The position numbers were made by a program, and so were the translations under genes. Under the pieces are notes generated by a model. It was not told the origin of the DNA. It did no database searches and was given only the letters and a program-made list of their open reading frames with translations. This document shows, one piece after another, positions 25,869 to 27,357 of a DNA stretch of 27,357 nt (position 1 is the stretch's first letter; each line of letters starts with the position of its first letter). The stretch is taken from assembly GCA_005879815.1 (NCBI GenBank), contig VBKA01000052.1:3531-30887 (forward strand), given 5' to 3'. The DNA is from Chloroflexota bacterium (GTDB taxonomy: Bacteria > Chloroflexota > Limnocylindria > QHBO01).

Positions 25869-26999
25869 ATGCCACCCACCGGTGTCCACTTCAACGGCGG
25901 CGTCAACCTGGCCGATGCCGAGACCGTCTTTCGCGAGATCTCGGCCCGTGTCCCGCACGGCGTCCGTCGAATTCCAGACGGCGAGACGGGTGACCGCGCC
26001 AACTGGATCTTCTTCCAGCTCCAGAAGTTCTGGCAGACCCCCGGGCTCGAGCAGGCCGCTCCGCAGGACCTGGACGCGCCCGGCTACAAGGAGATGCCCA
26101 AGGTCCGCCTGACCAATGGCGTGAGCCCGGAGTCGGTCAACTGGCCGAACCTCGGCTACGCGGACGCCTACCTGGCCTCCCACCGGATCTACCGCCGCCT
26201 CCAGGACGAGGGGGTCATTCCAGCGGGAGTCCGCTTCCAGGTTGAGTACCCGACACCGCTTGCCTCGATCAACGCCTGGGTCGTCGACGAAGACCAGGAC
26301 GCGCTGGAGGCCTCCTACGAAGACGCGCTGCTGGCCGACCTGGATCAGGTGCTCACCCAGATACCGCACGACCAGCTGGCGGTGCAATGGGACGTGGCGG
26401 TCGAATTCGGGATCCTGGAGAGTGGCTTTGGCGCGACGCCACAGCAGACCTTCGAATCGATCGTGGAGCGCCTGGCTCGGCTGGTCGACCGCGTGCCGGT
26501 CGACGTGCCCGTGGGCCTGCACCTGTGCTACGGCGACTACAAGCACCGGCACTTCAAGCAGCCCGCGTCGCTCGAGACGCAGGTCCGACTCGTCAACGCG
26601 CTGAACGCCAAAGCCCGGCGCCAGGTGGGCTGGTTCGCCTTCACCGTCCCGCAATACCAGCGTGAGGCGTCGTACTTCACACCGCTTCACGGCCTGCGGA
26701 TCATCCGCGGCACCGAGCTCTACTTCGCCCTGGTCCCGTACCACCCGGACGAGCAGGAGCCAGGAACCACCGCGGAGCAGGTCAGGCTGGTCGACGAGCA
26801 GCTGATCAACCACCCAGGGAATGGTGGTCTGTCGTGGGGCATCTGCACCGAGTGCGGCATGGCACGGGCGGAGCGCGAGGACATCCCGCGGCTCCTCGAT
26901 CTTCATCGGGAGATCCTGGCGAGATACGCCCCCAAGTCGGCCTCCAGCGCCGCCGAGGGTGCGGATGAGCGCACCAAAGCCGCCGCGGGGGTCGCATAG
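25869..26999 (+). CDS. Single-domain MetE-like zinc methyltransferase
   Basis: This 376-residue protein has the look of the catalytic (C-terminal) barrel of cobalamin-independent methionine synthase but is half its length. GLHLCYGD (H218, C220) corresponds to the zinc-binding HxC of MetE, and WGICTECGMAR (C326, C329) to the late zinc Cys region. GTELYF (E283) is a possible Glu ligand. The N-terminus RRIPDGETGDRANWI is characteristic of a widespread uncharacterised MetE-related family. SAM-riboswitch control strongly supports a role in methionine or SAM supply, transferring a methyl group to homocysteine or another thiol. The methyl donor (folate, methylcobamide, methionine derivative) is unknown. 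The ATG at 25869 has AAAGGAG 7 nt before it. Confidence 0.82.
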   Translation: MPPTGVHFNGGVNLADAETVFREISARVPHGVRRIPDGETGDRANWIFFQLQKFWQTPGLEQAAPQDLDAPGYKEMPKVRLTNGVSPESVNWPNLGYADAYLASHRIYRRLQDEGVIPAGVRFQVEYPTPLASINAWVVDEDQDALEASYEDALLADLDQVLTQIPHDQLAVQWDVAVEFGILESGFGATPQQTFESIVERLARLVDRVPVDVPVGLHLCYGDYKHRHFKQPASLETQVRLVNALNAKARRQVGWFAFTVPQYQREASYFTPLHGLRIIRGTELYFALVPYHPDEQEPGTTAEQVRLVDEQLINHPGNGGLSWGICTECGMARAEREDIPRLLDLHREILARYAPKSASSAAEGADERTKAAAGVA

Positions 27000-27002
27000 C
27001 GA

Positions 27003-27324
27003 GGGTCGCTGCCAGTCGCGCTAGCGCTACGACCATCGGCGGATAGAGAAGCCCTGGGTCGGGACCCTCCTCCGACGGCTCGCTAGCCTTGTTGGCAACC
27101 GGCGATTGGGCGGGTCTCGCGGGGCAGGACGACCGCCTCGATGGTTGCGGCGCTAATCCTGCTTGCAGGTCATGCCGCGCGGCATCGAGCGCTCGTCAGG
27201 CGAGCAACTCGCATGGCGGATGCCGAAAGAGCTCCTCCACCGGCACGCGAGGTCAGGGGCCGCCGACCCGCCGGCGTGACATAGGATTGCGCCGCCGTTG
27301 ACTGCCACGGGAGTTCAAGCCGAG
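27003..27324 (+). other. Gap with no supported gene
   Basis: This 320-bp stretch has no gene I can support. An ORF at 27089-27301 gives a Cys/Arg/Ser-rich product without family resemblance. Small hairpins include AGCGA/TCGCT (26998-27010), GCGCTAGCGC (27017-27026) and GGGTC/GACCC near 27057-27070, none followed by T-runs; one may end the methyltransferase mRNA. TAGGAT at 27282-27287 is a possible -10 for the gene at the edge. Confidence 0.5.
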
Positions 27325-27357
27325 ATGAACCGCCCTCGTCTGCGCCGCTCAGCGGCG
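27325..27357 (+). CDS. Possible start of a gene cut by the window edge
   Basis: An ATG at 27325 opens a frame (MNRPRLRRSAA) that continues to the right edge. The basic start could be the n-region of a signal peptide. GGGAG lies 11 nt upstream, TAGGAT (27282-27287) could be a -10 and TTGACT (27298) is nearby. Eleven codons are too few to identify a product. Confidence 0.3.
   Translation, partial: MNRPRLRRSAA

Noticed and set aside
25629..26906. Minus-strand 425-codon ORF
   Set aside because: It is antisense to the MetE-like gene and runs through the riboswitch; no family resemblance.
27057..27070. tRNA-like T-arm (GGGTC/GACCC)
   Set aside because: The loop is too short, lacks TTCRANNC and no acceptor or anticodon arm can be folded around it.
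27089..27301. 70-codon ORF in the terminal gap
   Set aside because: Composition (Cys, Arg, Ser) and absence of a ribosome site or promoter box suggest chance.

Overview
The window is GC-rich chromosomal DNA with dense genes on both strands and mostly short gaps. There is no rRNA or tRNA that I can see, no insertion sequence, phage gene, plasmid gene or CRISPR array. The gene families suggest a soil or freshwater Chloroflexota-like or related high-GC lineage (zinc-ribbon class III cyclases fused to AAA/TPR modules, a TM0106-type RecB-like nuclease/helicase, a GH63-type glucosidase, PxKF-domain and Asp-box secreted proteins). This taxonomic reading is inference; no marker gene is present.

Layout. 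1-1.3 kb: 3' part of a secreted, repeat-rich, wall- or membrane-anchored protein that begins before the window. 1.35-5.3 kb: msrB, converging on a long Fe-S RecB-like nuclease/RNase H/SF1 helicase. 5.4-8.3 kb: an OmpR-type response regulator and its histidine kinase (GTGA overlap), converging on an SH3-like lipoprotein. 8.4-12.7 kb: a 1081-residue zinc-ribbon/class III cyclase/AAA/TPR protein converging on a DUF72 protein. 12.7-19.7 kb: seven plus-strand genes: an SQR-like flavoprotein, a J-domain/TM/PxKF fusion, a cyclase-family hydrolase, a glucose 1-dehydrogenase, a GH63-like glucosidase whose N-terminus is out of frame, and a PrxQ-like peroxiredoxin. 19.9-22.5 kb: a DHA2-type MFS exporter, a 17-codon ORF coupled by ATGA to a second zinc-binding class III cyclase. 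22.5-24.5 kb: minus-strand lipoprotein plus Asp-box beta-propeller pair. 24.8-25.6 kb: RanBP2-type zinc-finger membrane protein converging on a small membrane protein. 25.6-27.0 kb: promoter, SAM riboswitch, 17-codon leader ORF and a single-domain MetE-like methyltransferase. 27.0-27.36 kb: a gap without a convincing gene, then the possible start of another gene at the edge.

Two points stand out. (1) The SAM-I riboswitch ahead of the short MetE-like gene has a visible expression platform: the 3' strand of P1 has a perfect 8-bp alternative partner inside the first codons of a strongly ribosome-bound 17-codon upstream ORF. This links SAM sensing, a leader peptide and an unusual methionine-synthase-like enzyme. 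(2) Transcription-unit starts share one architecture: an extended -10-like hexamer (three exact copies of TACCCT, plus TACACT, TAGACT, GATAGT, CACAAT) lies 6-8 nt before the ATG with no Shine-Dalgarno, while genes inside units use GGAGG-type sites. This implies widespread leaderless mRNAs and supports otherwise doubtful small genes.

Functionally, the glucosidase plus glucose dehydrogenase suggest release and oxidation of glucose. Two cyclases and one two-component pair suggest heavy signalling. MsrB and PrxQ handle oxidative damage.
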